Source of the DNA: Candidatus Saccharimonadota bacterium
GTDB taxonomy: Bacteria > Patescibacteriota > Saccharimonadia > Saccharimonadales > Saccharimonadaceae
Assembly (NCBI GenBank): GCA_017460225.1
Contig: JAFUBM010000009.1
Span: 1 to 43,877, forward strand
Direction of reading: 5' to 3'
Length of the DNA stretch: 43,877 nucleotides
Shown here: in pieces, positions 29,532 through 37,959 of the stretch
How the letters are laid out: every line of letters begins with the position of its first letter
Numbering within the stretch: position 1 is the first letter of the stretch
Position numbers and translations under genes: made by a program
The notes under the pieces: generated by a model
Databases searched by the model: none
Told to the model about the DNA's origin: nothing
What the model saw: only the letters and a program-made list of their open reading frames with translations

Positions 29532-30391
29532 TGGGATTAGGCAAGGGACTGGGCAGAGGGTTTGAGAGCTTGATACCGACGGATTTGATCGACGACGAGT
29601 TTGACCCGACAGCGGAGGAAGACTTGGCGGCGTCGAAGCTGCTAGAGATACCGTTAAATAAAATCGTGCGGGATGAAGATCAGCCGAGAAAAGAGTTTGA
29701 TGCGGAAGCGCTAGAGGCGTTGGCACAGTCGATCAGGGTCAACGGAGTGTTGCAACCGATAGTGGTTGTGCGCGAGGGAGAAGGATATAAGATTGTGGCG
29801 GGGGAACGTAGATACCGTGCGGCGGGGATGGCGGGGCTCGAAAAAATCCCGGCGATTGTACGGACGCTGGATGCGCAAAATCGGCTGGAGCTGTCGATTA
29901 TCGAAAATGCGCAAAGAGAAGATTTGAATGCAATTGAGCTGGCGACAGCGTATGCTAAGCTAAAGGCGCAGTTTAACCTGAGCCCGAAAGAAATCGGGGA
30001 GCGGATTGGCAAGAGCGAGTCGGCGGTAGTGAACACCTTGAGGCTGCTGAACTTACCGGAGTTTGCTAAGCAGGCGATGCGAGAACACGGATTGTCGGAG
30101 GGAGTGATGCGGCCGCTGATTACGATGGAAGAAGGGGTGGTAAGAGAAGCCTTGACGAAAATCATCGAGGAGGGATGGTCGGCGCGGAGAGTGGAAGAGT
30201 TTATCAAAGACAAGAAGAAGAAGCCGCGCTCAAGCGAGGCGCTACTGAAGGAGAGCGCGTATCAGAAGCAAGAGGTGCAGTTGACCCAGAAGTGGGCGGC
30301 GAAGCGAGTCAAGATTACGGGAAAGTCGATTACGGTGACGTTTAAGAACGGGAAAGAACTAGAAGATTATTTGGCTAAAATCTCGGCGTAA
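29531..30391 (+). CDS. parB: Chromosome partitioning protein ParB (Spo0J)
   Basis: A 286-aa ParB. The N-terminal LGKGLGRGFESLIP peptide, the sort that activates ParA, is followed by the CTPase core (DQPRKEF, GERRYRA, ENAQREDLNAIE) and the HTH that binds parS (about 140-200, LSPKEIGERIGKSESAVVNTLRLL). A short C-terminal dimerisation segment follows. I see no full parS palindrome in the window. The 3' end overlaps the convergent CYTH-like gene by 25 bp. Confidence 0.95.
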   Translation: MGLGKGLGRGFESLIPTDLIDDEFDPTAEEDLAASKLLEIPLNKIVRDEDQPRKEFDAEALEALAQSIRVNGVLQPIVVVREGEGYKIVAGERRYRAAGMAGLEKIPAIVRTLDAQNRLELSIIENAQREDLNAIELATAYAKLKAQFNLSPKEIGERIGKSESAVVNTLRLLNLPEFAKQAMREHGLSEGVMRPLITMEEGVVREALTKIIEEGWSARRVEEFIKDKKKKPRSSEALLKESAYQKQEVQLTQKWAAKRVKITGKSITVTFKNGKELEDYLAKISA

Positions 30392-30909
30392 GAGTCGCGA
30401 GTAAAGGCGGGCTCTTCGAGCTGTTTGAGGAAAGCTTCGAGATCTTCACGGAGGAAATCTGGCTTGTCGCCATCTTTGAGCTCGCGCTCGATCTTGCAGT
30501 AGAAGTTGGGCAAGCCTTCTACTTTGTCGAGGAAGAGAGTGCCGAGGTTTTTGTCGAGCTTGGCTTCTTGGCGCTTGCGGGAGACTTCTGAGGCGAGCTC
30601 AAAACCGAGCTGGAGCGCCATGCCGGCGGCGGACTGATAATCGTCGATTTTGGTAGAGAAGACGATGTCGACGCCACCTCCCTCTAAGTGGCGCTTAAGA
30701 ATAAGAGTATATTTAGCGGGGCGATCGATGGCGCGCATCTCGGTGCGGAGGATGAGACGGGGGAAGTTTGCACCGTGCTGGAAGCCGCGGGGAAGATAGA
30801 CGCGATCGTGTTGCCAGTAGATAGGGGAGAGATCGATACCGGCGCGGTCAAGTTTGGCTTCAAACTCGTCGCGACCTTTGAGCTTGGTTTTTAAGATGAG
30901 TTGTTTCAC
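30367..30909 (-). CDS. CYTH-domain-like protein
   Basis: A 180-aa protein that resembles the CYTH (class IV adenylate cyclase/thiamine-triphosphatase) tunnel fold: a first strand LILKTKLKG, central RLILRTEM and YTLILKR strands, TKIDDYQSAAGMALQLGFE and C-terminal YCKIERELKDGD. The hallmark ExExK is weak (here KTKLK), so catalysis is uncertain. I start it at GTG 30909, where GTGA overlaps the RNase HI stop by 4 nt. Longer frames upstream are the reverse reading of rnhA. Tripolyphosphate or nucleotide hydrolysis is possible. Confidence 0.65.
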   Translation of the reverse strand: MKQLILKTKLKGRDEFEAKLDRAGIDLSPIYWQHDRVYLPRGFQHGANFPRLILRTEMRAIDRPAKYTLILKRHLEGGGVDIVFSTKIDDYQSAAGMALQLGFELASEVSRKRQEAKLDKNLGTLFLDKVEGLPNFYCKIERELKDGDKPDFLREDLEAFLKQLEEPAFTRDSYAEILAK

Positions 30910-31361
30910 TTGAGGACCTTTCTTAAAATTACGGATGACTCTGGGGCGGTGAGACCGAGACGGGCGCGGTTGGCGTATTCGTCGGCGAGTTCGTTGAACT
31001 CGGTGCCGATGTGTCCGCGGACCCAACAAAGCTCGATGGGGTTCTCTCGGTAGAGACGGAAAGCAGTTTTGACCATTTCTAGATTTTTGATTGGGCCGGA
31101 CTTTTTGGTCCAGTGGCGAGCTTCCCAGGCGGGCGCCCATTTGGTGAGGACGTTGACCCAGAACTCGGAATCGGTATAAATCTTGGCACCATCAGACCCG
31201 GCGTATTCCATAGCGGCGATAAGGGCGGCGCCCTCCATACGGATGTTGGACGAGGGGTCTTCGCGACCAAGACGGACGGGCACGCCATCTTCTAGAACGG
31301 CGAAACCACCAGGGCCGGGATTGGGGCTAGCGCTACCATCTGTCCAGAGAATTTTTGTCAT
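30906..31361 (-). CDS. rnhA: Ribonuclease HI
   Basis: A 151-aa RNase H-fold nuclease that cuts RNA in RNA-DNA hybrids. The catalytic set is visible: D in LWTDGSASPNPGPGGF (about 7), E in RMEGAALIAAMEY, D in IYTDSEFWV and the last acidic residue in FNELADEYAN, preceded by WVRGHIG. I use ATG 31361, since the longer frame reads backwards through the rel gene. It is divergent from rel with only 21 bp between the start codons and is predicted to have about 3 leader bases. Confidence 0.95.
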   Translation of the reverse strand: MTKILWTDGSASPNPGPGGFAVLEDGVPVRLGREDPSSNIRMEGAALIAAMEYAGSDGAKIYTDSEFWVNVLTKWAPAWEARHWTKKSGPIKNLEMVKTAFRLYRENPIELCWVRGHIGTEFNELADEYANRARLGLTAPESSVILRKVLK

Positions 31362-31382
31362 ATATGGTATAATTTTAACATA
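31362..31382. promoter_or_regulatory. Overlapping divergent promoters, rnhA and rel
   Basis: The whole 21-bp gap holds two extended -10 boxes that overlap. The + strand has TGG-TATAAT (31365-31373) for rel with a 9-nt spacer. The - strand has TGT-TAAAAT (31380-31372) for rnhA with a 10-nt spacer. Both mRNAs are nearly leaderless, and polymerases cannot sit on both boxes together. Confidence 0.65.
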
Positions 31383-32816
31383 ATGAACGAAAAACGGAAA
31401 GATACGGCACGGATACGGCAGGCGGTAGACCTGGCGACGGCGGCGCACGAGGGGCAGACGCGACGCACGGGCGAGCCGTATATTATCCATCCGCTAGCGG
31501 TGAAAAAAATCTTGGAAGAATGGGGGATGGACGAGGACACGATTGTGGCGGGAGTCCTCCACGATACGGTAGAAGATACGGATGTAACGCTGGAACAAAT
31601 CAAAGAAGAGTTTGGCGAGTCGGTGGCGCAGCTGGTGGACGGAGTGACGAAGCTGGGAAAAATCCGGAAGAATATGAAGGACCTCGACACTTACTTGCCG
31701 GAGACGAAAGACAATTTCCTCCGGCTAATGATTGCGACGGGGAATGATATACGAGTACTAATTATCAAGCTGGCAGATAGGCTGCACAACGCGCGAACGT
31801 TGTCGGCGTTGCCGCCGGAGAAACAGAAAAAGATTGCGCTGGAGACGTTGGAGATTTTTGCGCCACTGGCGGACCGACTGAATATGGGGCGAGCGAGGGT
31901 GGAGCTGGCGGACCTCGCGTTTTCTTATGTGGACCCGAAACGGTACGCTTATCTGAAAGATTTGATCGAAAAGACGAACAAGCAAGGCGAAAAGGCGTTG
32001 AAGCAAATCGAGAAAGAAGTGTCGGAGTTGCTGAAAAAAGAGAAGATTGAGTTTGAGATTTCTGGGCGGGTAAAGTCGGTGTATTCGCTGCATAAGAAGT
32101 TGGCGAAACACGACCAAAATATGGGGGAGATCTATGACCTGGTGGCGCTGAGGATTATCGTGCCAGACATTACGAGCTGTTATCTGACGATGGGGCTGCT
32201 GCACTCACTGTATACGCCGATGAACGGGCGGATTAAAGATTATATTGCGGTGCCGAAACAAAACGGGTATCAGTCGCTGCACACGACGGTGATTACGAAA
32301 AACAAGAAGATTGTGGAGTTCCAAATCCGGACGCGAGAGATGCATGAGTACGCGGAGCGGGGGCTGGCGGCGAGCTTCTATTATAATGAACAGAAATTGA
32401 CAGAGAATTATAAGGAGGGAAAAATCCAGCATTTACCAACGAACTTGTTATGGATTACGGAGCTGCAAGATGCGGCGGCGAAATTGCGGGATGGGAAAAA
32501 AGTGGATTTGAAGAAGTTGCGGCTAAACTTGTTTGCGGATAAAATCTTTGTCTATACGCCAAAGGGGGATATTATTGATTTGCCTAAGGGGAGTTTGCCG
32601 CTGGACTTTGCATTCCGGCTACACAGTGAGATTGGGTCGCACGTGGTGGGGGTGAAAATTAACGGGAAGATGAGTAACTTGAACCGGAAGCTGGAGCATG
32701 GCGACGTGGTGGAAATCTTGACGTCGAAAAATCAGACGCCAAAGTCGAGTTGGCTGGACAAAATTATCACGCCGCACGCGAGGCAAAAGCTCAAACAGGC
32801 GTTGACACGGCAGTAA
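31383..32816 (+). CDS. rel: RelA/SpoT-family (p)ppGpp synthetase/hydrolase
   Basis: A 477-aa Rel protein. The HD hydrolase domain has RRTGEPYIIHP and HDTVEDT (His60-Asp61), with a later NDIRVLIIKLADRLHNART segment. The synthetase domain shows YDLVALRIIV, GRIKDYIAVPKQNGYQSLHT and the catalytic Glu in IVEFQIRT. A TGS domain follows (about 405-465, LRLNLFADKIFVYTPKGD). The C-terminal helical, zinc-finger and ACT domains of full Rel are missing, so ribosome sensing is probably reduced. It controls the stringent response. Confidence 0.94.
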   Translation: MNEKRKDTARIRQAVDLATAAHEGQTRRTGEPYIIHPLAVKKILEEWGMDEDTIVAGVLHDTVEDTDVTLEQIKEEFGESVAQLVDGVTKLGKIRKNMKDLDTYLPETKDNFLRLMIATGNDIRVLIIKLADRLHNARTLSALPPEKQKKIALETLEIFAPLADRLNMGRARVELADLAFSYVDPKRYAYLKDLIEKTNKQGEKALKQIEKEVSELLKKEKIEFEISGRVKSVYSLHKKLAKHDQNMGEIYDLVALRIIVPDITSCYLTMGLLHSLYTPMNGRIKDYIAVPKQNGYQSLHTTVITKNKKIVEFQIRTREMHEYAERGLAASFYYNEQKLTENYKEGKIQHLPTNLLWITELQDAAAKLRDGKKVDLKKLRLNLFADKIFVYTPKGDIIDLPKGSLPLDFAFRLHSEIGSHVVGVKINGKMSNLNRKLEHGDVVEILTSKNQTPKSSWLDKIITPHARQKLKQALTRQ

Positions 32817-32833
32817 GTGTAGACAAAGAACGG

Positions 32834-32863
32834 TTGACGCCGTTATGCGCGGGGTGATATAAT
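32834..32863 (+). promoter_or_regulatory. Promoter of HTH-murA (leaderless)
   Basis: TTGACG (32834-32839), 18 nt, TGA-TATAAT (hexamer 32858-32863), then exactly 6 nt to ATG 32870. Confidence 0.8.
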
Positions 32864-32869
32864 GGGGGA

Positions 32870-34453
32870 ATGAGAACGAAGAAGAAATTGGTGGGAGTAG
32901 AAAAAAGTTATCAGGTCCGGATTGGCGAGGCGGTGGAACGCGCCAGGCTGGAGCGAGGATGGACGCAGGCGGAGTTAGCGCGACGCGCGGAGACAAGCCA
33001 GAGCGCACTCCACAGAATCGAGAAAGGACAACAGAATGTCTCGCTTGATATGGTGAAGAAGCTGTCGGAAGTCCTGGAACGGCAAATTCTCTCTGTGGCG
33101 GACGAGGCGGCGCAGAGCTACGTGATCCGCGGAGGGAAAGAACTGCACGGGGAAATTACGGTCAATACAAGCAAAAATGCGGCGGTGGGGCTGCTTTGTG
33201 CGACGCTGCTAAACGCGGGACGGACGACTTTGAGGGGCATTGCGAAAATTGAGGAGGTCTATCGAATCATTGAAGTTTTGGAGTCGATAGGCGTGAGGAC
33301 GACTTGGATCAATAAGGGGCGAGACCTGGAAATTATATCACCGGACGAATTGAGGCTAGAGAAGATGGACCTTGTGGCGGCGCGAAGAACGCGGTCGATT
33401 CTGATGTTGATGGGGCCGCTACTACACAAATACGAAACGTTTGAGTTGCCGTATGCAGGGGGATGTTCGCTCGGGAGCCGGACGATTACGCCTCACCTCA
33501 AGGCGCTGAGCGAGTTTGGGTTGAACGTGGATGCGAAAAAGCGAAGTGGGTTTTATCAGGCGACGGTGGACGTGCGGAAGCGGGACGAATGGGATCCGGA
33601 AAAACAGGAATATAAAGAAAAGAAAATTGTACTGATCGAACGGGGCGATACGGTGACGGAAAATGTGTTGATGGCGGCGGCGAAGTATCCGGGTGTGACG
33701 CGAATCGTGGGGGCGAGCTCAAACTATATGGTGCAAGACTTGTGCTTCTTCTTGGAGAAGCTGGGAGTGGAGATAGAAGGAGTGGGGACGACAAACTTGA
33801 GCGTGCGCGGAAAAGAGAAGATTGAGGAAGAGATAGAGTATTATCCGAGCGAAGATCCGATAGAGGCGATGAGTTTGATAGCGGCGGGGATAGTGACTAA
33901 GAGCGAGATTACTGTCCGGCGAGCGCCGATAGAGTTTTTGGAGATTGAGCTGGAAGTGTTGAAGAGTATGGGGGCGGAGATTGAGCGGAGCGAAGAGTAT
34001 TTGTCAAGGAATGAGCGGACACGGCTGGTGGACTTGACAGTGCATAAAGCACGGCTACACGCGCCGGAGGACAAAATCCACCCGATGCCGTTCCCGGGGT
34101 TGAATATAGACAACTTGCCGTTTTTCTCGGTGATTGCGGCGACGGCGAAGGGGCGGACGCTGATACACGACGGGGTGTTTGAGAACCGAGCGATTTATAC
34201 AACGGAGCTAGCAACGCTGAACGCAAAAGTGGAACTGCTAGACGCACACCGCGTGTATGTTGAGGGGGAGACGAATTTCCGACCGGCAGAGATGATGGCG
34301 CCACCGGCGCTGAGGCCGGCGGTAGTGGTGTTGCTCGCGATGCTAGCGGCGCCGGGGAAAAGTATTTTGCGCAATGTCTATATGATCAAGCGGGGGTACC
34401 AGGATTTTGCGGAGCGGCTGAGAGAATTAGGGGCGGATATAGAAGTACTGTAA
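32870..34453 (+). CDS. murA: XRE-type HTH fused to MurA-like enolpyruvyl transferase
   Basis: A 527-aa fusion. Residues about 15-72 are a Cro/CI-type helix-turn-helix (GWTQAELARRAETSQSALHR, then IEKGQQNVSLDMVKKLSEVL). Residues about 84-527 are UDP-GlcNAc enolpyruvyl transferase, the first committed step of peptidoglycan synthesis. Key residues are kept: Lys in TSKNAAVG (K102), the active-site Cys in AGGCSLGSR (C199) and its Arg, Asp in GLNIDNLPFF, and FENR. The MurA half has a charged insertion (about 230-250, RDEWDPEKQEYKEK) and lacks the usual AREPEIVDL wording (here SSNYMVQDL). The start is fixed by the promoter 6 nt upstream. The HTH might let the enzyme regulate transcription. Confidence 0.88.
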   Translation: MRTKKKLVGVEKSYQVRIGEAVERARLERGWTQAELARRAETSQSALHRIEKGQQNVSLDMVKKLSEVLERQILSVADEAAQSYVIRGGKELHGEITVNTSKNAAVGLLCATLLNAGRTTLRGIAKIEEVYRIIEVLESIGVRTTWINKGRDLEIISPDELRLEKMDLVAARRTRSILMLMGPLLHKYETFELPYAGGCSLGSRTITPHLKALSEFGLNVDAKKRSGFYQATVDVRKRDEWDPEKQEYKEKKIVLIERGDTVTENVLMAAAKYPGVTRIVGASSNYMVQDLCFFLEKLGVEIEGVGTTNLSVRGKEKIEEEIEYYPSEDPIEAMSLIAAGIVTKSEITVRRAPIEFLEIELEVLKSMGAEIERSEEYLSRNERTRLVDLTVHKARLHAPEDKIHPMPFPGLNIDNLPFFSVIAATAKGRTLIHDGVFENRAIYTTELATLNAKVELLDAHRVYVEGETNFRPAEMMAPPALRPAVVVLLAMLAAPGKSILRNVYMIKRGYQDFAERLRELGADIEVL

Positions 34454-34454
34454 A

Positions 34455-36422
34455 ATGAACAAGATTTTTGAACAACTAAACGAACAACAGCTAGAAGCGG
34501 TAAAGACACTGGAAGGGCCTTTGCTGATTTTGGCGGGGGCGGGGAGTGGTAAAACAAAAACTTTGACGCACAGGATTGCAAACTTGCTTACGAACGGGGT
34601 GAGCGAGTACGAGATTTTGGCAGTGACGTTTACGAATAAGGCAGCGAGAGAGATGCGCGAGAGATTATGGAAGCTGATGCGAGGCGAGCAGGCAGAGGGA
34701 GCGGATTTGCCGCGAGGGTTTATGCCGTATATGGGGACGTTCCACGGGATTTGCGTGAGGATTCTAAGAATAGAGGCGGATGCGGCGGGGCTGGACAAGA
34801 ACTTTACGATTTATGATGCGGAAGACCAGGTGGCGCTAATCAAACGCATGATGAAACAACTAAAAATCGACAATAAGACCCTAAAGCCGAGGGCGATTCT
34901 CTCGATAATTTCTCGAGCGAAGAACGAGGGGCAGAGCCCGGAAGAATATGCCGCGGGGGCGTACTACCCGAACCAGCGGAACATCGCAAAGCTCTATGCA
35001 GCGTATGAAAAAGAAAAGGGAGAGAACGGGGCGCTTGACTTCGACGATTTACTGTTGCGAGCCTTAAAACTTTTCCGCGATGATGTCAAGGTAAGGGAGA
35101 AGTGGCAAAAGCGGTTTAGATATGTTCTAATAGACGAGTATCAAGATACGAACCATGTGCAATACCAGCTAATCAAACTGCTGGTGGGGGCGGAACATAA
35201 CATTTGCGTAGTGGGGGACGACTGGCAGAGTATCTACTCTTGGCGCGGGGCGGATTTTACGAACATTTTGAACTTTACCAAGGATTTTCCGGAAGCGAAG
35301 GTGATAAAACTGGAACAGAATTATCGTTCGACGGGGAACATCCTGGAGGCATCGCAGAAAATCATCAATCAGAATAAGCAACGGTCGGAGAAAAAGTTGT
35401 TTACGGAAGCGGGGGAGGGAAGTCCGGTAGAAATCAAGACGACGAGAGATGAGACGGAGGAGGCAAAGTGGGTAGCACGGAAGATTTTGACGATGAGCGG
35501 GGAGCGAGACTTTTCTGATTTTGCCGTGCTATATCGGACGAACGCGCAGAGTTATGCGTTTGAGAAAGTGTTTATAGAGAGACATATACCGTACAAAATT
35601 GTGGGTGGGGTACGCTTCTACGACCGGAGGGAGGTCAAGGATGTGCTGGCGATTTTGCATTTGATAGTGAATCCGCGAGATAAAGTAAGTCTGGAGCGGG
35701 TTACGAAGAATGTGATTTCTGGGATTGGCGAGAAAACGCTGGAGAAGATTTTTGCGTATCTTGATGCGGGCGGGAGGCTAGGGGACGAGGAACTGATGAT
35801 GAGCCTGACGCCGCGAGCGCGGACGGGCTTGATGAGGCTGGTAAACTTAATAACTCAAGCAGCGACGCAGATGACGGACGAGCGGCCGGGAGAGATTGTG
35901 GAGCTGGTAGTAAAATACTTTGACTTTGCGGGGCTGCTGGATGATGGGACGGAGACAGGGAAAGACCGAATCCGGAACTTGGAAGTGCTAATGGACAACG
36001 CAAATGGGTTTGGGACGGTGGAAGAATTTTTGGCGGACGCGGCGCTGATGTCGAGCGCGGACGAAAGCTCGGAGAAAAATACGGTGACGCTGATGACGCT
36101 CCACGCGGCAAAGGGGCTGGAGTTTCCGGTAGTCTTTATGGTGGGGCTGGAGGAAGGGCTGTTCCCGAGTGGGCGAGCGGAAGAGGAGGCGGACGTTGAG
36201 GAAGAGCGGCGACTAGCGTATGTGGGGATGACGCGGGCGATGCAAGAGCTGTTCCTAACTTGGGCGCAGAGTAGATTCTCTTTTGGGGGGCGGAATTATA
36301 CGATGCCGTCGAGATTCCTCACTGAACTGGGGTTTGACCCGTACGGGAGTAATGAGTTTGAGGCGGAGGAGTTTGGAGCGGACGAATTTCCGGATGAGGA
36401 AGTTTACGTTTATGATTATTAG
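34455..36422 (+). CDS. UvrD/PcrA-type DNA helicase
   Basis: A 655-aa superfamily 1A 3'-5' helicase for nucleotide-excision repair and removal of blocking proteins. Motifs: LAGAGSGKTKTLTHR (about 26-40), FTNKAAREM, LIDEYQDTN, QNYRSTGNILE, TLHAAKGLEFPVVF and YVGMTRA. It is shorter than PcrA (about 720 aa), and the C-terminus is acidic (DEFPDEEVYVYDY), unlike the basic RNA-polymerase-binding tail of PcrA. ATG 34455 lies one base after the murA stop, so the two are co-translated. Confidence 0.93.
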   Translation: MNKIFEQLNEQQLEAVKTLEGPLLILAGAGSGKTKTLTHRIANLLTNGVSEYEILAVTFTNKAAREMRERLWKLMRGEQAEGADLPRGFMPYMGTFHGICVRILRIEADAAGLDKNFTIYDAEDQVALIKRMMKQLKIDNKTLKPRAILSIISRAKNEGQSPEEYAAGAYYPNQRNIAKLYAAYEKEKGENGALDFDDLLLRALKLFRDDVKVREKWQKRFRYVLIDEYQDTNHVQYQLIKLLVGAEHNICVVGDDWQSIYSWRGADFTNILNFTKDFPEAKVIKLEQNYRSTGNILEASQKIINQNKQRSEKKLFTEAGEGSPVEIKTTRDETEEAKWVARKILTMSGERDFSDFAVLYRTNAQSYAFEKVFIERHIPYKIVGGVRFYDRREVKDVLAILHLIVNPRDKVSLERVTKNVISGIGEKTLEKIFAYLDAGGRLGDEELMMSLTPRARTGLMRLVNLITQAATQMTDERPGEIVELVVKYFDFAGLLDDGTETGKDRIRNLEVLMDNANGFGTVEEFLADAALMSSADESSEKNTVTLMTLHAAKGLEFPVVFMVGLEEGLFPSGRAEEEADVEEERRLAYVGMTRAMQELFLTWAQSRFSFGGRNYTMPSRFLTELGFDPYGSNEFEAEEFGADEFPDEEVYVYDY

Positions 36423-36424
36423 TG

Positions 36425-36433
36425 TGGTATAAT
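36425..36433 (+). promoter_or_regulatory. Extended -10 of KwaB-like gene
   Basis: TGG-TATAAT, predicted start near 36440; the 17-nt leader holds GCGAGG before ATG 36457. Confidence 0.6.
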
Positions 36434-36456
36434 GGGGGAAATTAAGCGAGGTAAAT

Positions 36457-37434
36457 ATGGAAGAGTTTGATGTGTTCCAGTGGGCGAACGAGGTGGACGA
36501 GATAAAGAACAATGTCTCGGTTGAACTGTTTTTGTTTAACAAAAATTATACGCCGTATAAGGTGCGATACAGCGATAAGCTGACGAACTCGGTAAAAGCG
36601 ATGTTTATGCAAGAGGCGATTGGATACGTGATTAAGGAAGCTGACAAGGGGTTGGAGTGCCGGACGTACGAGAAGAGCGACGGGGAAGACAAGGTGATCT
36701 ATAAGACAAAACTCGAGAACGTGGGGCGGGCGGAGACGCTATTACACCTGATTGAAAACGAATATAAAGACATCGACTTTTTCTCGGATAATGAATATGA
36801 GTTCAAGAAGGTGAAGGGGATTATCGCGAAGTTTACATACCCCGGCGGAGATGAGGGGACGAAGACGTTTTACATCGCGAAGGGATTGTCCGCGAGCGCG
36901 GCGCTTAAAGGAGCGACGAGCTGGGAGCTAAACGGCGAGAGCTTTGAGCCGTTTTCTGCGGAAGTGGCGATTAAGATGCCGGAAGACAACCAAGTGGCGA
37001 TTGTGGACGGGACGATTGTGGTGTTTAACCAGAGCAAGTTTGAGGCGCTATTCCAATACGATTATAAGTCTCAGGTGATTGCGGAGGCGAAAGCCAGGGA
37101 ATTACAGGAGAAGTATAAACTGAGCTTTGCGGAGGGGCTGACGCTGGACGCATTGCTGCAAGATCGCAAGCCGCTATTGAAAAAGTTGCAGAGCGTGGAC
37201 GTTGCGCAGGCGATGACGCAAGAGCAGATGCTGGATTATTCCGACGAGATGCAGCTTGACCTGATGACGGACGAGGACAAGTCGATTATTATTATGGATG
37301 ACAAAGATCTGACGATGTTTGTGAACCTCTTGAACGAGGATTACTATGTGTCGCCGGTGACGGGATTGCGCTATGAAATCAAGTCGAAGAAGTTGATGGA
37401 AGAAGCCGATGGCGGCGAACCACCTCGTGGATAA
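36457..37434 (+). CDS. DUF4868 / KwaB-like protein
   Basis: A 325-aa soluble protein whose second half matches my recollection of DUF4868, the family of KwaB from the Kiwa phage-defence system. It has a strand-rich segment VAIVDGTIVVFNQSKFEALF (about 184-203), a helical region (about 210-290) and a C-terminal LLNEDYYVSP followed by VTGLRYEIKSKKLM. KwaB acts with the membrane protein KwaA, but there is no KwaA-like four-helix gene beside it. It could be a solitary defence gene or a housekeeping relative. It is followed by a long hairpin repeat whose arm includes its last codons. Confidence 0.6.
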   Translation: MEEFDVFQWANEVDEIKNNVSVELFLFNKNYTPYKVRYSDKLTNSVKAMFMQEAIGYVIKEADKGLECRTYEKSDGEDKVIYKTKLENVGRAETLLHLIENEYKDIDFFSDNEYEFKKVKGIIAKFTYPGGDEGTKTFYIAKGLSASAALKGATSWELNGESFEPFSAEVAIKMPEDNQVAIVDGTIVVFNQSKFEALFQYDYKSQVIAEAKARELQEKYKLSFAEGLTLDALLQDRKPLLKKLQSVDVAQAMTQEQMLDYSDEMQLDLMTDEDKSIIIMDDKDLTMFVNLLNEDYYVSPVTGLRYEIKSKKLMEEADGGEPPRG

Positions 37435-37555
37435 GTAATATTTTGGCGAGCTGCTGCGTTGAAGCCTGCGATACTCAGGAGGCGTACCACTAAGTACGCC
37501 TCCTTCCGTTTCTCAGCTTCGCCTTGCATCTCATCCAAAATATTTACTTATCCAC
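37427..37555 (+). repeat. Long hairpin repeat, copy A
   Basis: Outer arms 37427-37446 and 37535-37555 pair over 20 bp with one bulge; the left arm includes the last codons and stop of the preceding gene. The core is a perfect 11-bp hairpin, AGGAGGCGTAC (37477-37487) with 37494-37504. Inner segments (ATTTTGGCG, CTGCGT, TGCGnTACTC, TAAGTACG, TCCGTT, CATCCAAAAT) are shared with copy B at 42373-42496. Confidence 0.85.
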
Positions 37556-37579
37556 ATTTCTGTGTTGTTTTGTGGAAAA
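37548..37579. other. DnaA-box-like pair
   Basis: TTATCCACA (37548-37556, perfect consensus) and, inverted, TGTGGAAAA (37571-37579, reads TTTTCCACA on the minus strand). The first overlaps the right arm of the hairpin repeat. Two boxes are too few to call an origin. Confidence 0.4.
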
Positions 37580-37597
37580 CTTTGGTTAAAAAAGGGC

Positions 37598-37626
37598 TTG
37601 ATTTTTCTAAATAAACTGGTTATACT
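37598..37626 (+). promoter_or_regulatory. Promoter upstream of structured element
   Basis: TTGATT (37598-37603), 17 nt, TATACT (37621-37626). Predicted start near 37633. It is followed by an A-rich stretch with a GTAGA/TCTAC hairpin and no ORF with a ribosome-binding site. Confidence 0.65.
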
Positions 37627-37690
37627 AAGTGCAGGTAGAAAATAAAATAAACATTAAACATAAAAATCTACTGAAGGTACATTAAAATCA

Positions 37691-37943
37691 GTTTGAGGAC
37701 GGTTAACAAGGAGTTTTGGCGCGCGGTTAAACTTAAGGATACGCGTCACCAAAATCCTCCGTACATTCTAAAACTAACACCTCCCAATTAAAACTCTCAA
37801 CCAATTACACAATAAGTCTCTCAACGGCCATAATATGACTCGAGATTTATCTCAGGAGATTATGGTAGATCTAAAGTGTAAGGGAAAACAAAAATCTTAG
37901 CAAAAACAAACACGCTAAAGTTTCTTGTTAAGCGTCCTTAAAC
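37691..37943 (+). ncRNA. Candidate structured RNA or MITE-like element (253 nt)
   Basis: The ends GTTTGAGGACGGTTAACAAG (37691-37710) and 37924-37943 form a 20-position stem with one mismatch and one G-U pair. Inside are a hairpin at 37711-37760 (TTTTGG/CCAAAA plus GAG/CTC and CGCG/CGCG) and another at 37828-37865 (CCATAAT/ATTATGG with an inner GAGA/TCTC). No supported ORF is present, and the interior is C-rich, unlike genes nearby. With a promoter 58 nt upstream it could be a stable RNA or a leader of rsmH. The long terminal repeats also fit a small transposable remnant, though I see no target duplication. It fills the gap 37435-37977 together with repeat copy A. Confidence 0.5.
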
Positions 37944-37959
37944 TAAAGAAGAAGCAATA

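Noticed and set aside
30902-30917. Half of a parS site (TGTTTCAC) near parAB
   Set aside because: Only one half matches; the second half does not continue the palindrome, and the bases are the GTG start region of the CYTH-like gene.
37548-37690. Replication origin
   Set aside because: Only two DnaA-like boxes, no dnaA gene nearby, and no GC-skew switch at this point.
37835-37900. 21-codon ORF inside the structured element upstream of rsmH
   Set aside because: No ribosome-binding site, and its start lies within a hairpin; better explained as part of the structured region.
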